Made by a program: the position numbers and the translations under genes
Part shown: in pieces, positions 55,601 to 64,000 of the stretch
Position numbering within the stretch: the first letter of the stretch is position 1
Layout of the letters: every line of letters begins with the position of its first letter
NCBI GenBank assembly: GCA_024704765.1
Contig: JAKMXF010000066.1
Location: 627,854 to 691,853, forward strand
DNA: 64,000 bases
Origin: Oopsacas minuta
Taxonomy: Eukaryota; Porifera; Hexactinellida; Lyssacinosida; Leucopsacidae
Direction of reading: 5' to 3'
The notes under the pieces: generated by a model
Told to the model about the DNA's origin: nothing
Database searches by the model: none
The model's input: the letters and a program-made list of their open reading frames with translations, nothing else

Positions 55601-57676
55601 ATGTATCATGACGATCGTGGTGGAGATCGGGACTACGGAGATAGTAGTTTCCATGGGAACACGAAAGGTCACAGAGGGGGGCGTCCCTATCGTGATTGGG
55701 ATCGGGACGGGGGACATAGTAGCCATGGGGGTGACCGCTCATACGATAGAGGATATAGAGGTAGAGGTCGTGGGGGTAGTCGAGGAGATCTGAGAGAAAA
55801 TCTGAGTGGAAGAAGAGGGGGATATAATCGGGACTATGATGACCGTGGTTCAAGTTCTGGTTTTCAAAGAAGGGGGCGTAGCTTCAATCGCCCGCGTCGT
55901 AGAGGTCAGACTAGTAACTACAGGTCGATAGGAGGTGATATGTTACGCTCTAGGAGCCGGAGTAGGAGCAAGTCCCCCACTGCCGGTGGCCAATGGTACA
56001 AAGTAACCATCCATGAAGGGAACAAGCATGACAAAGAATGGCTTTTCCAGCAACTTTGTTCAAATACTGGAATTGAATTCGAGCCGGTCTCATATCATGT
56101 TCTAGGCGATAAGGTCTTATTCTACATCCAAGATACAGACCTAGCACAAGCATTGAAGCTACTAACTATACACACAAATGTAGGGAAGTTATCTATAAAA
56201 GTGTGGGAGTCTGAGCCCCCGAGGGAAAGGGGGAGCCATGGGGGTGGCGGTGGGAGAATGGAGTTCCAGAATCCGAGCAGTGCAATGGGAATGGGGTCAA
56301 TGGAAGAAGATCCCACGGAGATAGTACAGGATGTCCTATACGCGTGTTACGATACGAATAATAAGACTTTAAATATGGAGAAAATCGGTCAAAATGAGAG
56401 AGCGAAACAGCACAATTTACGAGTTTTCTTCAACGACTCTGTTCTAGTGAATATCATGATGAACTTGATCGGTAGTAAATGCCCAGATTTAGCTGGTCTC
56501 AATATAAGCGGGAATTTCATTCAAAATCTAAACCATTTGATGGAGCTGCCAAGCAAAGCTCCGGAGTTGAAAGAACTAGATTTAAGTAACAATCGTTTCA
56601 CAAACCTTCAAGAACTCGAGAAACTGAAAGGTCTGTGCCAACTGAAGGCACTATCTTTCCATGATAATCCTTGCTGTAAGCGTTATAGAGACGTGAATGA
56701 GTACAGACGTGACGTAAGAGCTATATTCCCACAACTTGTCATACTCGATAACGAACAGTTATCCGAACCTATAATACTTGGAACTGAAACTATCTGTGGT
56801 TCTATTCCTTCATGTAAAGCTAGTTTCCTAGGGCCTGATAATACTAGTAAAATCGTGCTTGCTTTTATTGAGAATTATTATAAAGTTTTCGATTCTGGAA
56901 AGCGAGATGATTTAATTATGGGTTATGATTCCAACTCCTACTTCTCCGTATCTGTCAATACAGAGTCTACTGTGAGACGTGGCCCACCTTTCACTGAATT
57001 TACGAAATATTCAAGGAACTTAGTCCGCTGTAAAGACTCGAATAAACGGAGATGTCTCTTACTTTGTGGCAGAATCGATATTGTTCATCACCTACGCCAA
57101 TTTCCACAAACTCAACACAGCCCAGAATCATTCATTGTTGACGTTATGTGTGCATCTCCAAACTCAATAGTGTTTAACGTCTGGGGAGTATTCTTTGAGA
57201 CTTCCCCAGGCGTTATGCGTGGATTTTCCCGTACATTTCATATTGCCATCAATGGTGACAGTATCCTAATAAAAAACGATCAGTTAACCCTTCACCAAGC
57301 TACTGACTCCACTTCAAACACTCCTATTCGATTACAACCGAGGGAAAATGACACTCCGAATATTATAATCACACAAGGGGCTCCTACCCAATCCGCTACT
57401 GCTACTACAATTCAAACACTACCATATTCAGTGCCTACACAATCTAACTTTGACCTCATACAGACTTTACCTCAAACAAGCATGCTACCATTGATCACAC
57501 AGCCTACTATAGACCCAAAAGAACAGATGATACAAAAACTGTGTCAGGATACACGCCTAAAGCCTGACTGGGCCAATAAATGCTTAGAACAGAATGAATG
57601 GAGTTATGATAACGCTTTGGAGGCATTTAAGATTCTCCAGCAGCAAAATAACATCCCTCCTGAAGCACTAATATAA
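55601..57676 (+). CDS. NXF1: Nuclear RNA export factor NXF1
   Basis: The principal mRNA export receptor, acting at nuclear pores with NXT1. The first Met is at 55601 (MYHDDRGG); the frame is open slightly further up without an ATG. About 691 residues, single exon. Order: Arg/Gly-rich and RS-like N-terminus (about 1-125, RSRSRSRSKS), RRM-like domain (WYKVTIHEG...KEWLFQQLC), LRR block (LAGLNISGNFIQNL, ELKELDLSNNRFTNL), NTF2-like domain from about residue 405 (SKIVLAFIENYYKVFDSG) and a C-terminal TAP-C/UBA fold (KPDWANKCLEQNEWSYDNAL). All domains are complete. Vertebrate NXF1 genes contain many introns, so the uninterrupted ORF is notable. Confidence 0.95.
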   Translation: MYHDDRGGDRDYGDSSFHGNTKGHRGGRPYRDWDRDGGHSSHGGDRSYDRGYRGRGRGGSRGDLRENLSGRRGGYNRDYDDRGSSSGFQRRGRSFNRPRRRGQTSNYRSIGGDMLRSRSRSRSKSPTAGGQWYKVTIHEGNKHDKEWLFQQLCSNTGIEFEPVSYHVLGDKVLFYIQDTDLAQALKLLTIHTNVGKLSIKVWESEPPRERGSHGGGGGRMEFQNPSSAMGMGSMEEDPTEIVQDVLYACYDTNNKTLNMEKIGQNERAKQHNLRVFFNDSVLVNIMMNLIGSKCPDLAGLNISGNFIQNLNHLMELPSKAPELKELDLSNNRFTNLQELEKLKGLCQLKALSFHDNPCCKRYRDVNEYRRDVRAIFPQLVILDNEQLSEPIILGTETICGSIPSCKASFLGPDNTSKIVLAFIENYYKVFDSGKRDDLIMGYDSNSYFSVSVNTESTVRRGPPFTEFTKYSRNLVRCKDSNKRRCLLLCGRIDIVHHLRQFPQTQHSPESFIVDVMCASPNSIVFNVWGVFFETSPGVMRGFSRTFHIAINGDSILIKNDQLTLHQATDSTSNTPIRLQPRENDTPNIIITQGAPTQSATATTIQTLPYSVPTQSNFDLIQTLPQTSMLPLITQPTIDPKEQMIQKLCQDTRLKPDWANKCLEQNEWSYDNALEAFKILQQQNNIPPEALI

Positions 57677-57793
57677 TCTGTCCTTGTGTATTGATAGAGA
57701 TTATTGTAGACAAAATTTGATCACATATTTTACATTACTGTATAATTTATTATAGATATTATTTGTTTTAGTTTGAAGAGTAAGGGGTAGGGG

Positions 57794-58040
57794 CCGACAT
57801 TTCGTTCCTAAAATTCAATTTTTCTGACCAGGGGTTTATCCAGGTACTTGGCAGGCTCTTAAAAGTATCAGTTTAGCAGCCATGAAGTACACAAAATCCC
57901 AACCGTGAGAATCGGAATAGTCCCCAGGATTAGCATGGGGCCGTCCAAAAAGTTTCTTCCAAGAAATTCCTCGATAAACACCTGCCCTTGAGGTAAAGGA
58001 GATTATGTTTTGGTGGATTATTTATGGAATGAAATGTCGG
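57794..58040. mobile_element. ~247-bp inverted-repeat element, CCGACATTTC ends
   Basis: CCGACATTTCGTTCC on the left is the near-perfect complement of GGAATGAAATGTCGG on the right. An internal CAGGGGTTTATCCAGG resembles another short-element end. Confidence 0.6.
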
Positions 58041-58046
58041 ACAAAA

Positions 58047-58128
58047 AGCTGGAAAGTATATAAATAAACACCATTAATGCCCGGGTAACATGGGGTACCA
58101 AAGGTGTTTATTTATCTACCCTCCAGTT
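58047..58128. repeat. 26-bp-arm hairpin with 30-base loop
   Basis: AGCTGGAAAGTATATAAATA... on the left and its complement ending ...TAGATAAATAAACACC on the right pair with only a few mismatches; the loop contains GCCCGGGTAACATGGGGTACC. Confidence 0.7.
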
Positions 58129-58258
58129 ATGACACCTAACACAAAATTATTCAATTTATCCTGAAATTCTCTGTACTTTTAGGTTTTATTGAATAATTTT
58201 CGGATTTACTCTTACAACCTCATTCTTGGTCTTTTCAAAGCAAACTAATATAAATAAA

Positions 58259-58393
58259 GTCACCTCCCGTTATATCGAAGCTCAAGGGAACGCGATAGTT
58301 ATTTCGGTATAAAAGATGATTTTTTTGCTACTTTGACGATTTGGGACCATGTTTGTACAGTTTAAGACTTCTATATAACGGAAGTTGACTGTA
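58259..58393. mobile_element. Pogo-like MITE, CAGTCAACTCC family
   Basis: AGTCACCTCCCGTTATATCGAA at the left, TATAACGGAAGTTGACTG at the right, family interior intact (CTCAAGGGAACGCGATAG; CTTTGACGATTTGGGACCAT). Confidence 0.75.
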
Positions 58394-58747
58394 GTATATT
58401 TCACAATATAGAATCGTGAGAAACCTCGCCAATCTCGCGATTTTGAAAATTCACCGAGGGCCTCATAAAGAAGTGTAAAAATATGAATAATTCTCCTTTG
58501 AATTAATCGTATTTTCCAGATACCTGGGGTATCAAATATCGGCATTAAACAGCAGATGCTCAAAAGGAACAATGGAATTCGAATTAATAATTCCAGTAGG
58601 ATTGAATAACTGTTGAAACCAATAAATGAATGTTTACAATTGCCACAAAATTAATAATATTTAATATAATTCAATTAGGTTTTGTAATCATAACAAATTG
58701 ACTTAGAATAAATATAAACAATTATTCCAAATATTCTAAGAGTTTAA

Positions 58748-60613
58748 ATGAAAATTATTTATTTACTGGTGTGTTTGGCCACTTGGTATTTTGGGATTTT
58801 GATATTTTCTAATAACAAGAATTATGAAAAATATTTAGATAACAAAAATGTTAAGCTTCTGACAATAATCACAACTTTTGAAGATCTCAAAAGCTCAAGT
58901 GAAGACGATTACAGATTATTCGTACAATATAATTTCTTAAAGTCAACAAAATTTAAGATTCTACGCGAAAATGTTAATTTTGTGATTTACACAAATTCGA
59001 AAGAGATGAGACAATATATCAAGAAATATTATCCAAAGGTTTTTTTAAGATCAGAGCCGAAATCTAGCGTTTTCACTGTCGCAATGTTGAAACAATTATT
59101 CTTGAATGCAATGTTGGATATACAAACTCCATTCTATATGTATACCAACGGTGATATTCTCTATAACAGGAAACTCATACAAACAGTGAAACACATCAAA
59201 CAGCTGATGGACACAAAGTTAATAAGAAACAAACTTTTGATCATTGGAACAAGATCAAATCATATAATGACACAATATGTCAGTAGAGAGGGAGATATAG
59301 AGCTTTTAGCTAGACAGAGTCGTGTATTCATCAAAGACGCACAAGATTATTTCATTGTAACTCGCCACACAATAAATTGGGAAACATTCCCCGAGTATTT
59401 GGTAGGTAGATCTGGATATGATAACGCAATAGTTGATTTTTCCTTTAGAAATGAAATCGAGTTGATCGATGCTACAAACACTATTACAGCTCTCCATCAA
59501 TCAAATGTGAAAGGAGAATACCTCTGGAAGTATCATAACAACCAAGAGCACGGATGGAATGCTATATTTTGGGCGCCAATAATCCGACACCCCTCAACAA
59601 ATGAATCAAGATATTCCACAGAATTCAGAAATGGTGAAATCACTCTCTTTGACAAGTTGACGAATAAATCAATAGTTCTGGAATCTTTCCCTAATAATTG
59701 GATGAATTTCAATATGGAAACAATGCTCGATCCTTCACATAACGCACATCCAAATCTAGGCCCTGTAAAGCTAACAATTATAGTGCTAGCATATAATCGC
59801 CCTGAAAGTTTAAAAAGATTGTTATCCTCATTGCAAAGAGTTAAATTTGGCAAAGATAGAATAGATCTGAAGGTCATCCTGGATACAGATCTACACAATA
59901 GTTATGACGTAGATTGTCTTAAGGTGTTATACCAATACAAATGGATACATGGATCATTTAACATCCATAAGCATAAAACACATCAAGGAAGTTTGAATCA
60001 ATGGCTAAAAGCTTGGCAACCATCCTCAAATCGAGAGAGAGCACTGATCCTAGAAGATAATATGATAGTTTCAAGGCATTTCTACACAGCAATAGCAAGA
60101 GAGTTTGTAACACATCAAGATGACGTCACTGGAATTAGCCTAGAGCCTTCATTTATCACATATTACAAAAACAAACTCACTCCACGGGTATTTTTCAATT
60201 ACACAAACCGTGTACTGAATTTGTATAGGAATTCGGGAGCATTTATCCCAAGTACCAGTTATTGGAGAGATTTCTTAAAGTGGATGAAGAAAATTCCAAA
60301 GGATCTTGATACTGAGTTCTTAAAGCATGCTCCTGCATACCGACATCGTTTCCATGGTTACTACACGAATTGGTATGAACATGAGATTTCAGTTTGGTTT
60401 AGCTACTTTTCAGAATTCGTTCAACCTTTGTCTACTGTGTATTTGGGTAATATTGAGGGTTACCTCGCTACACGGCACTATTTCGATTCTAAATGGGAGG
60501 ATTTCTATTCTGGTCAGTGGCGTAGGGAATATTTGCTATTTAACACATCATTTTTAGACAACAACAACAACAACAACAGGATGAATCTAGAAATCTCTTA
60601 TTTGTATAAATAG
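58748..60613 (+). CDS. Two-domain GT-A type glycosyltransferase, type II membrane
   Basis: 621 residues, single exon. An N-terminal signal anchor (about 3-21) suggests a Golgi lumen location. The first domain (about 35-290) has a GT-A-like pattern with YTNGDILY (DxD-like). The second (about 340-560) begins LTIIVLAYNRPESLKRLL, typical of family 2-like or GT13-like transferases, and has RALILEDNMIVSRHFY, close to the EDD motif of GnT-I/POMGNT1 but with Asn in third place. A Trp/Tyr-rich region follows. A run of six Asn lies near the C-terminus. Substrate unknown; the combination is not a named vertebrate enzyme. Confidence 0.7.
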   Translation: MKIIYLLVCLATWYFGILIFSNNKNYEKYLDNKNVKLLTIITTFEDLKSSSEDDYRLFVQYNFLKSTKFKILRENVNFVIYTNSKEMRQYIKKYYPKVFLRSEPKSSVFTVAMLKQLFLNAMLDIQTPFYMYTNGDILYNRKLIQTVKHIKQLMDTKLIRNKLLIIGTRSNHIMTQYVSREGDIELLARQSRVFIKDAQDYFIVTRHTINWETFPEYLVGRSGYDNAIVDFSFRNEIELIDATNTITALHQSNVKGEYLWKYHNNQEHGWNAIFWAPIIRHPSTNESRYSTEFRNGEITLFDKLTNKSIVLESFPNNWMNFNMETMLDPSHNAHPNLGPVKLTIIVLAYNRPESLKRLLSSLQRVKFGKDRIDLKVILDTDLHNSYDVDCLKVLYQYKWIHGSFNIHKHKTHQGSLNQWLKAWQPSSNRERALILEDNMIVSRHFYTAIAREFVTHQDDVTGISLEPSFITYYKNKLTPRVFFNYTNRVLNLYRNSGAFIPSTSYWRDFLKWMKKIPKDLDTEFLKHAPAYRHRFHGYYTNWYEHEISVWFSYFSEFVQPLSTVYLGNIEGYLATRHYFDSKWEDFYSGQWRREYLLFNTSFLDNNNNNNRMNLEISYLYK

Positions 60614-61219
60614 AATCTGACTGAATTGTTGAAAATAAAAATTGGAAATTATTAAAACTCGTACTTCTTCCTATTTTCCAAAAATTCGTAGAATCGCTAA
60701 TACCTTACGCATACGCATAGATTCGTATCTTTTGCAATACTGGGCTATGTCAGTTATAAAGCAAGGAAAGATTTGAAAGATCATCAACCGTTGTAAATAT
60801 CAATAATTGACTACTCGAATGTTCCTTGTAAGTATGAAGCAATAACGATATTTGGACTAATCTTTTCCAGAATCAATCAAATTTATTATACTAGCTTTCT
60901 AAGCAATTTACCATTACCGGAATATATTATTGAATATTCAAAATTAACAAAATGCACATGGAATGGATAATATCTGCAATGTATGCATTGCAATATATTC
61001 TGGCAATGCTGAAGAATTTGTGGAATAAATGTATATTCAACATTCCTGAAAGGATACAAGGTGTTTATTAAAATAGCCAAGTGGTTGAGATTGAATAACA
61101 ATTAATTAGAAGATAAAAGTGATGATAAACTAATTTGTCTTTCTAAGTGTTAACTAATCAAAAATTGGAAGTATATAAGGTTTGGTATCGGTTTTTGAAA
61201 ACAAGTTTTTGAGAGAGAA
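60614..61219. other. Intergenic
   Basis: AT-rich spacer. A TATA-like TATATAAGG lies about 47 bp before the next ATG. No repeat family recognised. Confidence 0.45.
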
Positions 61220-61663
61220 ATGGGATTTATGACTGCAATTATTCTATATTTTGCCTTGCAAAGTGTTTACTGTTACAATGATGATGATGATGATCTTGAG
61301 CTTGTACAGAGAATATCTAGTTATGTGGGTTTAGCAATTCTCATGTTTGTTGTTATTTACATTTGTGGTTGTATTGTCGCGGTTTTGTATTTCGCATGGA
61401 AAGGTAGGTGTCGATGGGAAGAAGAGGAGGAGGAAGCAGCAGCTGACATAACGTCAGTTGTTGATATACGACCCCCGAATTATAATGATATTTTTAAAGG
61501 ACGGCAACTCAAGTGTTCGACTGATTCATCGGAACTCCCGGCATATGACGCGGTTGTTATGGGAAATTATCCATTTCCGGTCAATTCTAGATCCTTAAGA
61601 CGAGCCTCCAGAGCATCTGTGTCATCCAATCAGAATAGAAGCTCAGTTGTAATGGAAGTATGA
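61220..61663 (+). CDS. Type I membrane protein with PPNY and LPAY tail
   Basis: 147 residues. Signal peptide (1-18), an ectodomain of only ~15 residues with NDDDDDLELV, one helix (about 35-60), then an EEEEEE run and a tail with PPNY (85-88) and LPAY (106-109). It shares the PY-motif tail with the ZFYVE26-intron array but lies 7 kb outside it and has one helix instead of two. Confidence 0.77.
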   Translation: MGFMTAIILYFALQSVYCYNDDDDDLELVQRISSYVGLAILMFVVIYICGCIVAVLYFAWKGRCRWEEEEEEAAADITSVVDIRPPNYNDIFKGRQLKCSTDSSELPAYDAVVMGNYPFPVNSRSLRRASRASVSSNQNRSSVVMEV

Positions 61664-62217
61664 ATATTTTCTGGATTTATTAAATGTTATTAATATCAAA
61701 ATTTAGTTATTACAGTGAGACATCTACAAATGGGGGCTGTGGAAACGGAGTGAATAATAATAGAGCTAATTCCTAGTCACATACAAATGAACTTCCACAA
61801 AATGGGAAACAGGGTAGTAAATTCGGATTCCCTGGTTCCCAGTTTGTGGAGGTTACCCACTAGGATGCATTAACCAGTGAGTACTGTTATCAATCATTCC
61901 ACCAATATTGGCCTACCACGTATAGTTGGGCCAGTAGAATACTTGTACTATACGATATATACAGAGAACTTAGTTCAATAGAGGCTCCTCAATCGTGACA
62001 AGTGCATAGCGGCAGGTAGTACACTTTCCATGATAATCAAACTGGATCAAACCAAGTCAGCATTACGCGACACCAAATTTGCTATTCTGAAGTGATCTGC
62101 ATGATCTGAAAATATTTGGTGTAATAGATCAAGAAAAGACTACACATATTTGCTGTGAAGGTAATTTCCAACTAATATAACTTTGTTGTGTCTTGTTGAT
62201 AAGCAATAAAATAATTA
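61664..62217. other. Intergenic, convergent spacer
   Basis: Contains the inverted-repeat element at 61713-61862; otherwise nothing recognised. Confidence 0.45.
61713..61862. mobile_element. ~150-bp CAGTG-ended inverted-repeat element
   Basis: CAGTGAGACATCTACAAATGGGG on the left; the complement of the right end reads TAGTGGGTAACCTCCACAAAC. The terminus also occurs near 11317-11350. Confidence 0.55.
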
Positions 62218-63879
62218 TCAAAATATTAGATCACAAGCTAATTGCGATATAACGTCTGCAGGTATCTCTTCGCATGTCCATAATGTAGTGGGAAGATCAT
62301 TAGTAATCTCATCTCTTTGTATAATGAGAATATTCATTGAATAAAATGGACGATTATCCAATTTTCTACAATTTTTAGGATTCTGATTTTTAACTTTTTG
62401 AGGGTGATTTGGTGTATTCTTTCCTGATGGAAAAGATTTTGCTTTGTTTGCTTGAGAATTACTGATTTTTTTTAAACTAATTTTGGAATCATTTTTGCTG
62501 CGTGGTGGACTAACGTAATTTAAAATAGACAATTGCTTGCAGTCCGGAACTGAAGGTTGAGACTTCGCAACTTTTGAAATAAGCTTTTTTGAATTGTAAT
62601 CGTGTGATTGACTATAACATTTTGATTTGGTAGAAGTTTCTATTAGTTTGTTTGCAGAGAAATCTTGCGAAGAATTGGAAAATAATGCATTAGTCTGTTT
62701 CACTAGATTTGTTTCGGTTTTAAAAAAATTGTTTGGAATATTTTGTTTATCCCAAAGATCTTCATTCTTGTTTGGAGGATTGCAGCGATTGTTTTCAAGA
62801 ATTGAGTATTTATTGTTTGTTTGTTGGTTTATATATTTATCTTTGAAAGTGTGACATTTCGGATCCTGTAAAAGGGTTAATTCTTGACTTTGCGAAAATA
62901 GAAAATTTTGAGTGTCAAATTTATCGCATATTTGAGAGTTAAAGTTTTGAGTTAAGACAGGTGAATTTTGTAAATGAGTTGCCTGTGTTACAGGAATATT
63001 ATCTGAACAGTCAAACAGCATTGAAGTAAAGTTCAAATCCTCTGTTTGAGTGTTTGATAAGGACAGGGAACTTATGGGTAATGTCTCACTCAAATCAACT
63101 GAAGCAGAAGGTTGATTTTCTTGTGAAAAATATCCTGGATTATCCAATATTGTATAAGATTGTGTTGTTTGTTTGTTTACCATATTATTTTCTATGTTTA
63201 CTTCTTGAGATTTCGGCAAATGATCGTCTATCGTTGGTTCATAACTCTGATGATTATTACTACTGCAAGGTTGTTGCGTATTTTCGTGATTATCAACATT
63301 TCCGACTCTTTTTTTCCGAGTAGATTCAATCAAATTCGGTGATATATTATTAATCATAGTAGAATTCGCCTCTGATAAACTGCTTGTGGATTCCTTCCGG
63401 GGTAAAATAGGTCGATATTGTCTTTCAATAACTATTTTCCGCTTAGGGTTACGTACGGGAATCTTAGGTGTTATCATTGGATTAATACAATTTTTATCCG
63501 CTAATTGATTAGCACTTTGTAGCCTTATTACTAACTCAATTGTGTTTGTATACCATCTCTTCTTTTTCAAGAGTTTTTCCAAATCTGACTGTATTTCTAG
63601 GATAATATTAAACTGGCATTGAAAAGCTGATAGTTCTGATAGTTGTTGAGGGACTAACACATTTCTAGCGAGGTGTATACCCATGGTAGAGATCTGGAAA
63701 TCAATATCCTTAAACTTTTGTAACATAGAAGTTTGTAGCTGGAGAGCATCTTTTGTAATTTTCTCGAAAAGTTTTCTAATTTCTAAGAGAAATGATGGAG
63801 TTGATCTCAATCTTTGTTTTATTAAGGTTTCCAAGTCAAACTGACTTTTACGGATAGAATTCAACTCTCTGAGGTACAT
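62218..63879 (-). CDS. Orphan Asn/Ser-rich protein with helical N-terminus
   Basis: 553 residues, single exon, not recognised. The first ~150 residues are helical and charged (LETLIKQRLRSTPSFLLEIR, LEKLLKKKRWYTNTIELV) and may form a coiled coil. Residues ~150-500 are low complexity, rich in Asn, Ser, Gln and Lys. The last ~45 are better ordered: FYSMNILIIQRDEI, LPTTLWTCEEIPADVISQL. Neither a domain nor a function is proposed. It begins with its own Met and ends with a stop, so it does not look like an exon of ZFYVE26. Confidence 0.6.
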   Translation of the reverse strand: MYLRELNSIRKSQFDLETLIKQRLRSTPSFLLEIRKLFEKITKDALQLQTSMLQKFKDIDFQISTMGIHLARNVLVPQQLSELSAFQCQFNIILEIQSDLEKLLKKKRWYTNTIELVIRLQSANQLADKNCINPMITPKIPVRNPKRKIVIERQYRPILPRKESTSSLSEANSTMINNISPNLIESTRKKRVGNVDNHENTQQPCSSNNHQSYEPTIDDHLPKSQEVNIENNMVNKQTTQSYTILDNPGYFSQENQPSASVDLSETLPISSLSLSNTQTEDLNFTSMLFDCSDNIPVTQATHLQNSPVLTQNFNSQICDKFDTQNFLFSQSQELTLLQDPKCHTFKDKYINQQTNNKYSILENNRCNPPNKNEDLWDKQNIPNNFFKTETNLVKQTNALFSNSSQDFSANKLIETSTKSKCYSQSHDYNSKKLISKVAKSQPSVPDCKQLSILNYVSPPRSKNDSKISLKKISNSQANKAKSFPSGKNTPNHPQKVKNQNPKNCRKLDNRPFYSMNILIIQRDEITNDLPTTLWTCEEIPADVISQLACDLIF

Positions 63880-64000
63880 TTATGAATATTAACAATTCAA
63901 ATGTAGTTTGTATATTTCTGAATGTGAATTGAGTTATCTGTAATTCCATTCAAGTAAATTTGCAAAGGCCTAGTTATCAGGCGCCGAAATTCTAACCGCT

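Larger units (their letters stand above)
57677..58747. other. Intergenic, repeat-rich
   Basis: Holds an inverted-repeat element (57794-58040), a strong hairpin (58047-58128) and a pogo-like MITE (58259-58393). No gene recognised. Confidence 0.55.

Overview
This is an AT-rich nuclear segment of an animal genome. Coding regions are dense, canonical GT/AG introns are mostly 50-200 bp, and no prokaryotic operon signals are seen. The conserved genes (MEMO1, a RAI1/TCF20-type extended PHD protein, CFAP65, CFAP36, BBIP1, an SLC52 riboflavin transporter, MED20, EIF2B2, a TRIM-NHL protein, NXF1 and ZFYVE26/spastizin) point to a ciliated metazoan. The compact layout and many short introns would fit a sponge or another non-bilaterian animal, but the species cannot be named from the sequence.

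Layout. 1-2.2 kb: MEMO1 (runs off the left edge) and a small ArfGAP-only gene. 2.2-10.5 kb: two very large intronless minus-strand genes, RAI1/TCF20-like and CFAP65. 12-17.5 kb: a single-exon riboflavin transporter converging on a 15-exon BAR-PH gene. 18.2-22.2 kb: EIF2B2 and CFAP36. 22.7-25.9 kb: a five-exon deoxynucleoside kinase whose first intron contains MED20 on the other strand. 26.4-30.3 kb: an Ig-like orphan, a TRIM-NHL protein and BBIP1. 30.4-54.6 kb: ZFYVE26 on the minus strand. 55.6-64 kb: NXF1, a two-domain glycosyltransferase, a PY-motif membrane protein and an orphan.

The most striking structure is ZFYVE26. I could chain eleven exons in frame from the FYVE domain at about 54.6 kb to the C-terminal stop at 30,379, which gives 766 residues matching the C-terminal third of spastizin. 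Most introns in this chain are short, but one is about 18.5 kb (33,536-52,059) and another about 2.2 kb (31,027-33,220). Together these two introns hold about 23 small, single-exon membrane-protein genes on both strands. The genes fall into recognisable groups. The largest group (about a dozen) has N-terminal membrane segments and a cytoplasmic tail with PPxY or LPxY motifs, often next to an acidic dileucine signal. A second group has two membrane segments around an ectodomain with a four-cysteine signature. A third is a pair with a Cys-rich N-terminus that shares a promoter block with the neighbouring gene. This reads as a lineage-specific, locally expanded family nested inside a trafficking gene. 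PPxY and LPxY motifs are known ligands of WW domains such as those of NEDD4-type ubiquitin ligases, so a role in ubiquitin-dependent membrane sorting is a reasonable but unproven inference.

The introns and spacers are rich in short inverted-repeat elements. There are three pogo/Tigger-like TIR families, a hAT-like family ending in CAGCGGTTCCCAACC, a 355-bp GATCG-rich element with a perfect 8-bp target duplication, and several others. No rRNA, tRNA or CRISPR array was seen.
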